A stretch of 64,000 bases of DNA from Owenia fusiformis (lineage: Eukaryota > Annelida > Polychaeta > Sabellida > Oweniidae), in contig CAIIXF020000007.1 in the NCBI GenBank assembly GCA_903813345.2, positions 24,911,564-24,975,563 on the forward strand. Reading direction: 5' to 3'. The position numbers and the translations under genes were made by a program. This document shows, in pieces, positions 41,601-56,600 of the stretch (positions are counted from its first letter, which is position 1; every line of letters begins with the position of its first letter). The notes under the pieces were generated by a model. That model was not told the origin of the DNA. It ran no database searches and worked only from the letters and a program-made list of their open reading frames with translations.

Positions 41601-44600
41601 TTTGTGGTTACTGATTTAATGTGGCTGATTTAAAGTGGCTTCATTTGATGATATATTTGTATAAGCTTACATTATCCTGATTAATTGAATAACAAATATT
41701 ACTTCAAAAATTGAATATTCGGAATGACAAAAGGCATTCTTAATACAGTTTTATTTGTTTCTGTATGTTACTTAGTGCCATTTATACTTATATATATTTG
41801 GGGACATACTTTTGACTAGAATACAGCTACACTTCAGTTTGGAGTACTCATTTACGATTGTGAATTGTGCAATAGTGTGTTTGACGATGCTGTTTAATTC
41901 TCGAAGGACATGAACTCCAAAAAGAATAAAATGAAATAAATTTTGAAGGAAACTTGTATTAATTGATTTCAGAGTCAAAAGATGGCAGCTAAGGAATGTA
42001 ACGATTCGCGTGCAACATTCCACCCTCCAAACGGAACACGTCACAATAACCTCTCCTCACAGTCTCCAGTCATAGATGAGCAAAAACAGAACAACCAGAA
42101 CCTTGCCTCACTATATCATGGGGCGTGGCCCATGGAAAAAGGTAAGATACGATTTTGAATGTCCGTCTGCTTATGATGAATGTCCGTCTGCTTATGATGC
42201 CTTTTTACGCCATATCACTGTTGAATTTGATTGAAGTCCATGATTTTCCTGTATTTCTATACAGTTTGGAGTATCGATTACATGCGTGATTGCTGTATTT
42301 ATTGTCGATTCCACTCTTTTCTGATATATTTTGAAATTGAATAAAAGAAATTGGAAAATAAGTGAGACGCTTTTTAACATTGGATAATATTCTCAATGGT
42401 GATTATTTCACAGCATGCCATTCATAATGAAAAACGAAATAAGTCCAATAATTTATTATCCCTGATAGTTTTAGACATTTCAATTTAAAATCATTGATCA
42501 ACTACACGTTTCTATGACAATCGTTTAACATTTGCCTTCTTGCAATAAAGAACAGAATGATTTAAGCCCATGATTAAAATGTCAGAGTGATTATGTTTGA
42601 AGTGTAAGTACAGTTGAAAGAGTGGACTTAGCAAGGAATAACGTGAACTGTCATATTGTCATTATGCATTTCATTTTCAAGTTCTAGAGAAAATTGATAA
42701 AATCTAGGTATGAAGAAAAAAGATTTAGGGTAGGCTAGCAATGGGAGAGATCTTACCGAATAAAAAGATTCTGTGGTTCATTTTTGATCTGTGGATTTGA
42801 CACCCATATGATATAACCTGGGGTAAAAGCAAGGTCATTGGGGTTAAAAGTCAGTAGTATTTCCTGGAATTAGGATATTATCGCTGTAGGATGTTTTGTA
42901 TTCTCTCTTCGTATGATTGAGTGGAAGCTTGTCAGGATTCGTTAATTGAAGTAATCTTCACGTCGTAGGTGTCTTCGGGATAAGAATAATTGGGAAAGAT
43001 GCATCGCTTGTCATGTTTTGAAATGGTAATTGAATTGAAAGGAGTGGAATCAGCAAGGAATAAAGTAAACAAGACATGTAGCTAGCACTTCAAATTATAA
43101 AGAAATCTTAAAAACAAATTGGATGCTTCTTTCAGATTTTTGATGTGAAAAAAACATGGATATTCATGTGAATGTGAAATTCTATTTGCTATTTGTGCTT
43201 GTACTTAATATTTGACAAATGGATAAATAATGAGGGAAATACTGTTTTTACCACAAGGTCACTTCGCCCTTGTTTCTGATCTTTCCAAAAGTATCTCTCA
43301 AACAGTTGTCAAATTATGTTAATTTTACTGCTGCAAAATGCTTTTCACTTATTTATCATTCCATCATCCATTTTTCACAATTTTTTATCTGAGGGAAAGT
43401 TTATTTTTAATTGTCATTTGTATAAAAGAGAGATAAAGGACCTCATGATAATTAAAATACATCTGTTGATTGGTGGTTTTCCATGAAAAATGTTTAAAAG
43501 TAAGAAAGCAAGAAAAATCACACAGCAATATTATTGTTTAAGTATGCAATAACTCTTCTTTCAAGTTTTGCTGTAAAATGAGGTAATATCCAAAGTTAGG
43601 CCTCACGTGAAATTTTTTAGGTTTGGTTTCCTTCCTGCGAGACAACTGTGAAATATTGCTATATCTAGCTATAAAATATCTTGATGTCCATGTTTTAAGA
43701 TGCAAATTAGAGATGAAATAAGTAGAATTGACAAGGGATAGAGTATCCAGGCTTGTAGCCAACACTCGAAATTGTAAGGAAATAGAAGAAAAATTAATAC
43801 TTCATTCAAATTTTAGAGAGAAAAACATGTGAAAACTACGTGCAGACGACACTTTGGGCAAGGAACAGTGAAATATTGCAATATTATTGTTCTGAGTAGC
43901 AGGATAAATTATTAGAACACCCTGTTGTATATTTATACATGTAACATCCTGCCCAGTTGTTTCTTTCTGTTCATGTCTATTTCACTCAATTTCTCTCTAA
44001 AATTTGAATGAAGTGTGACATTTTCTTGCATTTTCATACAATTTAGAGTGTTGACTTTATGGTTTGAAATTTTCTCCTTGGTCATTTCTCTAATTTCTTC
44101 ACAATCTGACATGGAAAAACATGAACCAAATGATATTTTGCACAAAGCTAGACAGCTTTACTCATTCTTTTCATCTATGTCTACTTCAAACATTATTTGA
44201 CATTCTACTCTGAAAAACTGGTTTACAGCAGCCATTTGGTTTAACATAGAACTTAGAAAAATATGCAACTTTTTGATTTAAAACCCAAATACTCTTTACA
44301 CTGAGCATGTTTTAAAGCTCATCTTGTTCTTGAAAGATAAAGATGGAGAGCATTGAAAAGGATTTTCAGATGTTGTTTTTGGATTATCTGAACAGAAAAC
44401 ATTTTTGGGATGATTTGGTAAACATCTATTAGGATATGATACAATTCAGTTGATCATGCAACGCAATATTTATTGGATTTTATCGTGGAAAATGAAATTG
44501 TAGCGTGTTCTTGAAATATGGTACTTTCAGGGAACAAAATTCTCTTATCAGAGTTATTTCAACAATAGAAATATTATTAGGAGATATTTCACTCTGAACA

Positions 44601-47600
44601 GTATCAAAATGCAAAATTCAGGCTTTTAATAATTTCATAGAAGAGGAATATCTTGCGGATATGTAAATGGAACAAAGACAAAATAAAAACTCAAACATGA
44701 TTTAAGGAACATTTGTGTATTTCTGTTTTGTAAAAATACATTAATATTATATTTGTCTGTATCTAGGTGTATCCGGAGAGGGGAGTCTTTCGGGAGTTTT
44801 GAACCAGGAGACATCAAGTGTCATGAGCTTTAACTCAAGTAATGCATCCACAGGGTCTAGGCGAGCAAACCAACAACAGCTAGGGACAAAGGTAATGAAC
44901 AGAATAAGTTTGGAAATTAACATCGGGAGGTTTCATGGGAGTTTCCTACAAAAGGCAAAATTAATGAAAACAATGGGAAAAACAAAATTGCAAATATTAT
45001 GGTTTTAACATGGAAATATTTCCAAGGAAACAAAGCAGGCGAATTTCAGGGAAAACTATTGGAGAAACTTGCCTGATATCTCCTGCTAAAGAAACCACTG
45101 ACAGTTCAACATTTTTGAATATCTCAATACATTTTTGTGTATAAAGACTCAACTAAACAGGATTGTCCTCCATTCAGTCATTAATGGCAGACAATTAAAC
45201 CCTCTTTGATCCTTATGTGCAATGGATTATTGGGAATTCAATGTGGCGGATTCAGTGATGGATCATATTGAGTTAATTTATATGAGTTTGAAACAGTTGT
45301 GCAACTACTAGAAGACCTGGGATATGTAAAATAATTTAAATCTTGTATTTTTGATCAAGTTTAAACAGGCATGAGTCCGGCGAAGCAAATGATTCCCCAC
45401 AACTTTAGAGAAACTGTTGAAATGAAGTCTTAATGAAGTAATATCCCTCATTAAGCCTATTTGTGCCTCGCCTATATTTTCATTTGCCTCACCTATATTT
45501 TCATTTGCCTCACCTATATTTTCATTTGCCTCACCTATATTTTCATTTGCCTCACCTAATATTTTATCCTAGCTACGCCCTTGCCCTCCCTCCACTTTTT
45601 CTCTCTGTTCCCCCATGTGTGATAGATCATTAGTAATATTCATTTGAAGGCAGCTTATATCTCATTAAAAACACATCAATCATTCAACAGTAATATAAAA
45701 AAGTTGAAACCAGATATTAATAAACAATCGTAATTCCTGAATCATCAAATAATGGTTCGGACTTCTATATTGAACTTGGAAAAATGAATAACATGTGAGT
45801 ATGGTTCCAATGTGATAATGTTATTATGCAATGCATTTGATGTATTTTTTAATAAGGCATATTCATTACACAGGAGTTAACTTGATAAATATACAAGTTT
45901 CATGGTCTATAGATTTCACTTATACATATTTGAAAGAAAATATATTCTATAGCAAGTTTATAGATTTCATAACCTTATATATATTTGTATTTTTCAGGTT
46001 GAGATGGTGTATTCGTTACTCTCTATGTTAGGGACACATGACAAAGATGACATGAGTCGCACACTACTTGCAATGTCCAGCTCCCAGGATAGCTGTATAG
46101 CAATGAGACAGTCAGGTTGGTCCTTGTCATGATTTTATGTAAAATTAACAATTAGACAGATTGGTGCCTGTCATGATTTCTTAAAATGGAGGATCATGAT
46201 AAATCCCATAATTCATTGCTCAAAACAACTTTGCAGTGAATGATGGTAAATGTCAGTCATGCGTCTTTGTCATCCATCATCCACTGTCTAATTCCCAATA
46301 ATCCTTTTAGTGCCTTCTTGGGAAATTCTAAGTACATTTAGTAGATTACGTGACATCCCCCTAACGGTGCTTGATCTTCAGAGTGGAGGATAGAAATATA
46401 TCTGCCATCTAGTGATTGGATGTAAAACTAATGATAGCATGGATTGCAATCTGAGTGTGATTCTAGATCTACTAATATTCATCATTCATCATTTCAAAAC
46501 CTCTATTCTTCTGGTGTTTGCCTTTTATTTGAGATCATAATTTGTAATTTTGTGAGTTAAACTAGATTTCATCCAAACCTTACCTTGTAAAATAGTGCAT
46601 CCCTTACAAAAAAACACATTGTAAATTGTATGTATCTATCAAAGAATATTTGTAAGGGTTGCTCATCGTCGCATTGTTTCTGTTTCCCGTAGGATGTTTG
46701 CCATTACTGATTCAACTCCTGCATGGCAATGATAAAGAATCCGGGTTGCTAGGCAACACACGGGGTAGCAAAGCCGCAAGGGCACGAGCAGCCGCCGCCC
46801 TCCATAATATAGTTCACAGTCACCCTGATGACAAAAGAGGGCGCCGGGAAGCCAGAGTGCTGCGATTGTTGGAACAGATTCGGGCACATTGTGATCAACT
46901 TCGTGATGTCACTGATGATGAAGAAGAGGGTCAAAGGTCAAGGCCAGGCTCTGCAGGTGTGTAATAGTGTCCCTGTGTTTGTGTGTCTATCTATATAGAT
47001 TAATCCAATTCTGGTCATGTTTTGAAATGCAAAATAGAGTGTCAAAGAGGGAAATCAGCAACGAATAAGCATTTACAGAAACTTTGATTAGTCAGCAATT
47101 TCCGGGACATTTGTTCTTTTACTCTAAGATCATTATCTCCATGGTTACAACAAATGATTTAGGTTCTCTTAACTTTACAAAGTTTTGTTTAAACACCCCA
47201 TGAAGTCGATACTCAAAATTTCATTATAAAAATTCAACTTTTTGATCATATGCTAAAAATTGAACATCACTGTTGTTAAGCATTTTGTAAATCAGAAACC
47301 ATTCACCTAATTATAAAACCATTTGCTAGGTGTTATGTGTAGTTAAACCCATCCCATGTCAGCCTTTCATCGCATCAGCATGCCTTGTGGAACTATTAAC
47401 CCAGAATCTTGAGCTATAACATACATAGTCACCTGTTGAAACAAATCTTGGTCAAGGATGAGTTTTTTAATGTGGTTTGCATGTGATCTGAACTAACAGG
47501 GGCATAGCCAAGATCCATCAATTGATGAGGCAAATTAAATTAAATATAAATTGGTGAGGCAAAATCAAGCCAAAAGTCGTGGGTGCGACAGTTGCCTCCC

Positions 47601-50600
47601 CTGCCTCATAGCAAGCTACGCAAGCATGTATTTGTATCTTGAACATGTTACTTTGTCATTTTCATCTAAAAAATTCAACATACTTTTAACTATGATAGAC
47701 TGCATCTTGCAAGAGGACTATTATAAGTATATAACTGAAATTGCAGCATATCAATTACTGCATTATAATTTTTCATTTTAAATTAAAACAGTTCTTTCTG
47801 AAATAGACATAAACTTGCATGTAATTGTTCTAATACTAATTTTGCTAAGCTAGTAATTATAATTAATAAAGTTTTGCAATTTGTTAGCAATTGTTCTAAT
47901 AATACAAAATGGTAAAACTGACAGAATAAATGGTGACATTTTGAAATTGCATTATTTTAGCTGATGATTCAATGACATGTCATCTCAACTTTATAAAATG
48001 TCAATTATTTCATGCTTTGCCTTATCGAATATAATGTAAAAAGTAATATCCAAGGATTCTACTAAACAGACATGAATTCAGCTCTCAATTTTTAGAGAAG
48101 ATGCTTCATTAATTATAATTTTGAGAAAAATGGATGAAATGCAATGCACAGGTAGATGTTTTTTGCAAGGGCATCCTTACCTGAGCTATATATACCAATT
48201 CTCCGTCTGCTAAAATTATCTCTCCATTCACATTTGTTCCATATTTTTTCTCTCTAAAATTTGAATGAACAGTCTCGTTTTCTTAAATTTCAATACAATT
48301 TAGAGTCTGGACTTCATGTCCGTTTACTCTATTTCTTGCTAATTTCATTATTTACCACTCTATTTTGGCTTTTAAAACATGACCCCTCGAGTTATTATCA
48401 TTGGGATATGAGACGAGAACATCTGTTGCACAAGGAGTGAGGAAATAGAACAGTTGTAAGCTTCAACAAAAATAACTTAACCCAAGGTGTTACTGATGCC
48501 ACCAAAACAGAAAATAATATACAATAGTTGTTGTCTCCTTATATGAGAAACACCAAGTGAGTCATGTTTTGATTTGGAAAAAAGAGTACAAAAGAGTGAA
48601 ATTAGCGAGGAATAAAAATAAAACACCTTCATACCAAAGTTCTAAATTGTCATCTGTGCATGCCTATTTCACACTGTTTTTCTCTAAAATTTGATTGAAG
48701 TGTCTGATTTTCTTTCATTTTTTAATAATTTAAGTAATTGCGTATATATCTGTTAACTTCTTTTCCTTGGTTATTCTGTTTATTCCATTCTTATAAACAT
48801 TTCAAAACATGACCATTTCATTCCCGAGTGTATATGCCTTTTCATCGGCAGAGGAAGTAGCATTCAAGTCAATGCTCACTTTTTAAATGCTTGTTTATTG
48901 CACAAGTCCAGTACACAAACCCAAGAAATCATAAAAACATAAAATATCTTTACATAAACACTACTGATTACTTTGAAAATGCTTAATCAGATCTCAATGA
49001 CATTCACATATATTATTATCCCTCTCCTTTAAGACTTGTATCAACTACTCAAATCTTATGTTATGGGGGGAGTGATCTGATTCATTACTCCTTTATTCTG
49101 TAATACACTCATATACACCTGGTCTCACATGAATTTTTAAAAATATATTTTCCTTATCACCTGTAGATGTGTAGAGTTTACAAAAAGGACTTGAATAATG
49201 TCCTTAAAGATACTTCTCAGTACAGTATGAAAAATATGAATAATCAAATAAATTTTTACGTTGTGTATTTCCAGCCCGATCTGCAGACATTGATCATCAC
49301 CCAGGGCCTGCAATCGCTGCTCTAATGAAGCTGTCTTTTGATGAGGAGCATCGACATGCAATATGTACTCTAGGTATGTCCTTATTTGGTCATGTATATG
49401 TGCACAGATACGTCTTAACCTTTTATGGTCATGTATATACATTTTAACATCTTTGCTCATTACATGGGAGATGTGAAAAATTTCTTCTCAATACTCTATT
49501 TTATTCTTATTCAATTAGGTTGTTTGAGGTTGGAGACTTTTAATTGATAAATTATCATTCAGCACAATAGGATTAATAGGATTCAGTGTACAATTTAAAA
49601 AAATATTATTTATAATGAAAAATTTAATTCAATAATTTCAAAAGTTATCAAAGTTAAAATTATTGCCTGTATTGCATTAACTTTAAACAGCTTTACAATT
49701 AATTTCAGTTCATTTAATTTATTCGTTGAAGAATTATGATGTTATTTTATTTTCCAGGGGGTCTCCAAGCAATAGCGGAACTCCTGTATGTTGATCATGA
49801 GGCACATCATAGCACAACTGAGCAGTACAACATCACAATGCGACGCTACGCCTGTATGGCTCTAACTAATCTAACATTCGGTGATGGCACGAACAAAGCC
49901 TTATTGTGTTCAATGAAATTGTGCATGCACGCCCTTGTTGCACAATTGGAATCCCCGAATGAGGATTTACGCCAAGTTGCAGCAAGTGTCTTAAGGAATT
50001 TATCATGGCGAGCAGATTTAGCGAGTAAAAAGACTTTACGTGAAGTAGGTGCCGTCACAGCACTAATGAAGGCGGCATTGGAGGTTCAGAAAGAATCAAC
50101 TTTAAAAAGTGTATTAAGTGCCCTATGGAATCTTTCTGCACACTGCAGTGAGAATAAAGCAGATATTTGCGCTGTTGATGGTGCGCTCGCATTCCTTGTG
50201 AGCACATTGACTTATAAGAGCCCATCTAAGACACTAGCTATTATAGAAAATGGCGGAGGGATGTTACGCAATGTTTCTAGTCATATAGCTGTACGAGAGG
50301 ACTATAGAAAAATCTTACGCACACAAGGATGTATGCATATATTGCTAAAACATTTACGCTCACCAAGTTTAACGATTGTGAGCAATGCTTGCGGGACACT
50401 TTGGAACTTATCGGCACGTTGTACTGAGGACCAGCAAGCATTATGGGAAATGGGAGCAGTGAGCATGCTCAGGAATTTGGTCCATTCCAAACATAAAATG
50501 ATCTCTATGGGAAGTGCGGCTGCATTGAAAAACCTCCTTGGTGCTAAGCCTGCCGTGGGTAATATAGATGGCGATAAACATAGTAGATCTAACATGCCAT

Positions 50601-53600
50601 CTTTAACAGTCAGGAAATACAAACAATTAGAGTCTGAGTTAGATCAGAATTTGTCGGAGACTTGTGACAATATTGAAAGCCCGAGGGATAGCCCACAGGA
50701 AGTTCGCAAACACCCCCCTCCTAACAACCGATTCATGTATCAGGGAGATAGCTGTGGAATGTACCAGGTCGCTGACTCAGAGCATCGGAGACCTTTATTA
50801 CGAAGTCCGATATATTCCAGGGGAAGTAGTGGGGAAAATTCACCACTTTTAGACAATCGGTTGCGTTCCCCTCAGAGACCTGTCGCAAGAACTGGATCCC
50901 AGGATAGTGTAGGAAGCACCCATTCAGACATTTCGCATGACAGGGTGCGTGTATCGAACATATTAACCAAGTCAAAACTGTCACAGGATAAACCCACCAC
51001 CCCTGAACGTAAACTTTCCCAAAGAAATAATGACAATTTTAGAGGCTCAAGTTCCCCCATTGATCCGAAATCCAACATTTTAGCACCGAATAGTCGCATC
51101 ATGCAAATAATGCAAGAAGTTGTAATGCATGCAGAAACAACCGATAAGGGAGGAAGAGAACCTCATACAACAGCCAGTGCCCCAGCATCACCAAAGACCC
51201 AAGTTCGTCCAATGGGAAGAGGACGAAGCATACCTGTTTATAACCGACAACAACCAGATCCTGCGTATAAAGGAACTAATAGTGCACACGCCTCTCCTGT
51301 CATCAACCATCGACAGTTTGGAGGTGAAAATAGACTGAATAACATCGCTAATTACCAGAAATCACAATTTTCAAATCTACCTCAAAAGGTAGAAAACCTC
51401 AAACTAACAGATGCCGATCAAGAGCAGCCTATTAACTATAGCCTAAAATACTCAGATAATCAAAAACAAGACAATTTTAAAAGACCTTTACCACCAAAAG
51501 TTGGTAACTACGTGGCAGGTTTGGCATATAACAGTGGCCAACAAAAGAACTCTAATGCCCCTCAAGGCAAACAAACCAAACCTACAAGACAAAACCATGG
51601 TTACGCAGAAACTGATCTTGATAGTGTTGATCAACCAACAAATTATGGTATGCGATATACGGAAGAGGATGAGGAAGTGCAATTCACAGAACAGCCTATC
51701 AACTATAGTACACGATACAGAGATAACGAAAACTGTGCGGATTGTAAATTACATATGGCTCGAAGGACTAATGACATTATAGATGAACACATCTGTGATG
51801 ATCAAGTTAAGGCATTTTATACAGAGGATACTCCATACCTTTCAACTGCCACGTCATTGACGGATCTTAGCAAACACAAGCATGGTGACGACCACGGTGG
51901 GGATGACTCTAACAGTCCACCATCTGATGAACAGCCTCAGAATTATGCAAATAAATACCCAGAGAGTGAGGACAGGAGCACGAATGGTAGCCACAGCACT
52001 TGCGAGCATTCTAGATCTACAGTCATCCACGTTGCAAAACCTCAACCGCCACGTAGTGTTCAAGAACCCACGGAAATGGAGAATGCTCCCCCTATGAATA
52101 TGCGCTCGTATATTGACACAAATGATATGCTTCCACCAGAGAAACCAAAGACTTATGCTGAGGAGGGTACCCCATTGTGTTTCTCGAGAGTCAGCTCGCT
52201 AAGTAGCCTCCATAGCAGTGAAGCCCAGGATAGGGGCAATTCTAAACCTCCACATGATCCAGCCTTACAGAGCATAGCTGAGGGCAAGATAATTGACACA
52301 ACAGACAGACACAACCGGTCCCAGGGTGAAAATCCAGCTAATATATCCCAAGGAGCTGAGAGCACTGCTTCAGGCCCAGCAAAAAGTGTTACGTTTGATG
52401 AGCATAATAATATTCAGGAGACACCCATGATGTTCTCACGATGCAGTTCACTTGGCTCTTTAAGCAGTTTTGATGCCCATTCAGTACATAGTTCTGTGAT
52501 CAGTGAATATAGTAGAAGAGCCAGTGAAGTAGTCTCCCCTAGTGACCTTCCTGACTCTCCTAGCGATACAGTCCCTAACACACCAAAGAGGAGCAAATCA
52601 CCCGTGAAATTCCCAGAACTTGGAAATAGTCCAAATAAAGATGTCGCCACCCCTGTAGTCAACCCACACCAGAGGGAGGCCCAGTCATTATCACCAACGA
52701 AAATGGGCCCACCACTCCATCCCCCTCTTAAACCAAATGTTAATCAGTCTCGTGGAATAGAACCTGAAAAATTCACAAGAGATCCTCAACATTTCTCAAC
52801 GACATCAAGTCTCAGTGCATTATCATTTGACGATGATGAACCAAAGATTCAAAAGGACAATGATTTGGCAACAATTCCTCTTACTGGAGAGAGGGGAGAT
52901 ATGTTCAAAATGGAACAGGCTACACCAAAACCTAAAGACGATAAACCCTTTGAGCCTGTGTATGGTACTGTTACCAAAGAAGATACGGACACTAGTAAGC
53001 CAAATGATCTGGATGAGGGATCCTCTGTGTCTGAAGTCTCTGATGGTGATGAGGATATTCTAGCCGCATGTATATCATCTGCAATGCCAAGTAAATCATC
53101 TAAAAGCAAGATGAGGAAGTCTCATTCTGATCACAGCATCAAGAAAACACGGGGAAATCCACAGAGGTCTGGATTCGGAAGTAAAATCCATGGTGTACGT
53201 AGAAGTGCCTCAGGATCATTATCCCCAAGATCAAAACTGCCTCCTAACTTTCCTGCCGGCAAATACCCTATAAAACCCATTCCAGATCCATGGGGTTCGA
53301 TTGATGAAATCCAGACATTTGCTGAAGAAGGCACCCCATTGCATTTATCTGGTAGCCAGTCACCCACAGAGCTGGTACCCCCTGTGGAGGCCCCCGCCAT
53401 GAGGCAACAACAAATACAGCCCCAACAGAACATAGTGAACAGCAAACCCGATACAATGAGGTTCAAAAATCCTGAACCACATATGGTTCACCCCAGCCAT
53501 AACTTCAACCCTGGACATGTGCCATCTAACATCAGTAGCCATGGTGATAGCTCTGGTGACACATTGAAGAATTTCGCAGTTGAAGACACACCTCATAATT

Positions 53601-56600
53601 TCTCCACAGCAACCTCTCTCAGTGACCTCAGTTTCACTCCAGATGGCGGTGATAGTATGAAGAACGATGATGAAAGAGCTCTAGCTGAACATGTTAAAAA
53701 TAATGATGCTGAAGATTCACATAAAGGAGATCCTTCTGATATGAGTTCTCTGGATGATGATGAGGATCTCCTATCTGAATTAATTGACTCAGCAATGCCT
53801 AAAAGTATCAAGAAGAAATCACATGGATCAACTCAGGAGAAAACTGAAGCAAATGAATCTAAAAATCTTGCGACTAAGCAGCAACATGGCTCCGTTTTCA
53901 AGAAAGGTTTCCAACCACTAAGGACATCAAGTGAGAGGTCTGATGCTCATATAGGAGCCAGTGATTCAGTTAGGACATATGCAGTGGAGGGAACCCCTGC
54001 TAATCTTTCAACAGCAACCTCCTTGAGTAACCTAACAGTTGATGATTATAACTCCAAGTCTTACGGAGAGCCATTCAGTACTTCGGATCACCCCTCAACT
54101 GAGCCAAACATGCATAGCACGGCCGCCACTTTCGGATCCATCCCACAAGAAGATGATGTCTTTTTGGGAGTCAGTTCTTGTTATGACTCCCCAAAGGTGT
54201 ATGGTGTTGAGGGGACTCCTTTTTCATTCTCACGCAATGATTCCCTAAGTTCTTTAGACTGTGAGGATGATGCTGAAACTGGCTCTGTTAATCGACATAA
54301 AATGACCCCACGGAAACAAGGTCCTTTAAAGAAACTATCAATTCCTCAATCTCCAAGACAGGTTGAAGGGAGCAGTGGTGGATCGACACCCCATTCTAAA
54401 GCAATCCTATCTAAACCCCCTATCCCTTCATCTAGCAAGACCAAATCAGATATGCCTCCAAATGTTGCCAAAGACATAGCCGCCGCTCGGAAAATCTCTG
54501 GGGATGACATTTCAAAGAACTATGAAGTAGAAGGGACCCCTATGTGCTTCTCTAGGAATTCCTCCCTGAGTTCACTAAACAGTGAAGACATGGTTGCTAA
54601 GGCTAAATCCCCTGAAGGTATACCAGTGAAAGATGATAATGAGTCTTTTGTACTTGAAGACACTCCACTCAGCTTCTCAAGAAACAGTTCTCTTAGCTCA
54701 CTCAGTATAAATAGTGTTGATTCAGAACCAAGCGCGTCTGAACAGGCCCTCCTGGATGAATGCATCAACTCAGCTATGCCAAAGAAGACTCCCAGTAAAG
54801 TCGATAAATCAAAGTCAAAATCAAAAACAAGCCCTGGAGCAAGTGCAACTAAAACCAAAACACCTCCCGGAAAGTCTACAAAAAGTAAGCCAGCTGTTAA
54901 GACATTACCACCAAAGCAGCCATCTCAGCCAATAAACCAACAGCCTCAACCAACAAAGCAATCATCTCAGCCAGTGAAGCAACCATCTCAACCATTCAAA
55001 CAACCACCTCAACCAGCTGCTAAGCCAAATGTTAGTCATAGATCTCGAAATCCTCAATCGAGATCTGCGTCACGTCAAATCTCAGACTCTAACAGTAATG
55101 TGATACCAACAGGCAGTAACAACAATCATATTACGAATCCTAGCTCAAGAGCCAATAACAATGCAGATAACAATAGAGATGAGTCGTTAAACTGCTTTAA
55201 CCCAATGATGCAGACGGACACTAATGCAAACCTAAGTTCCTGGCGGAAAATGCCACATAAATCGTCAGAGGACTTTCGTGTCTCAAAAAATACTGCTGAG
55301 GGTAATACGTCAAGCTGGCGCCGAACTCGGTCCCAGGATGGCGATTTAAAACAAAGAAAAGAAGCAACCAATCAAGAGAAAGCTCAAGAATCGACAGCGA
55401 TGATCTGGAAGAAAATGCCGGAGCTCCATCTGGTGAATAATGTGATAACTGTTGCAAATGTGTCTGCAACCCTAGCTCAGATAGACTCCAACAAATCGTC
55501 ACCTAGTTGTAGTACAAAAACACATGAAACTTTACAATACCCCGATAACAAACTCTCTGAAATGCACCTTAATGATGCAGGACACGAGAGTGGGACTGAA
55601 AAGATGGACAGTTGTAAAGAAAATGATAGCGATGAAAGTGAACATGACAAACCTGAACATGATGATGCCATTGAAGCATTAAGAGATGCTGATAGAAGTA
55701 TACAGCAATTCCAGCCTGAAGTGTTCTGCCCACTACAGGATCCTGACCCCGAAGATAATTCAGAACCTCTTGGTTTGGGCCCATTTCAGGACAAAAGTCC
55801 ATTTCAGGATAGAGGGAAGAATATTATATGTGATAGCAGGACAAAGATATCTCTTGATTCACCAGATGATCCAGATGGGATTGTACTAGAAGATGAGGTT
55901 GATATCAATGACACACTGGACTCTATTGAGATTATAGATATGGATGATATAATGCAGGAGACATTTCCAGATGACTTCCCTATGGCCAACAGTGGAGGAT
56001 CAATAATCCCAGCACACCCCGATACAGACTCTTCAAAGGATGACCAATCAGAGAAACTTTCCCAAGATGATGTCACAACCACCGACCAATCAGAAAAGCT
56101 CCCTTTTGATGATGTCACAAACACTACGTCAATAGACCAACCAATAGAAGTCCCCCATATCGAACCACATGACTTGTCTGTAGAAGATGAACGCCTCCTC
56201 GAGGAAAATGCCAACTTGGTGCTGTCTGAGTTAACCACCCAGCATCTTGAAGGAAGTGTCAATGACGACTTATTTATTGACAATGAGACATTATCACTTG
56301 TGTCCAATGACTTCACAGATGATAATGCCTCAGAGATCTCCCTCAGTCTCTCAGCAAGCTCTAAGACTCTATCTGAAACCACCACAGCTAGTGACGTCAC
56401 ATCCACAGTGGCACAACCCTCCACTGCAAGACCCAGACCAAGGATTATAAAGCCAACTGATAAGGAATATATTGAAAGGAAAGCAGCGGAGGAACAGAAA
56501 GGAATCAGAGGAGCAAAGAAGAACTACAGGGGAGTGAAGTCATTTTCATCTGCCTCAAGTGTAAAGTCGTCAGTATCTTCAAAGAGTTCAGTTAGTCTCA

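Larger units (their letters stand above)
42142..44766 (+). other. APC intron 6
   Basis: 2.6 kb with five family A copies (42161, 42589, 43009, 43685, 43969), the highest density in the window. The first begins within 20 bp of the donor. Confidence 0.85.
46957..49274 (+). other. APC intron 9
   Basis: 2.3 kb with family A copies at 47013, 48203, 48561 and 48652, the last two opposed and touching. Confidence 0.85.

Noticed and set aside
49736-49757. ATG at 49736 as the start of a separate 3,201-residue protein
   Set aside because: It lies in the intron upstream of a clear TTTTCCAG acceptor. The conserved armadillo sequence continues from the previous exon in phase.
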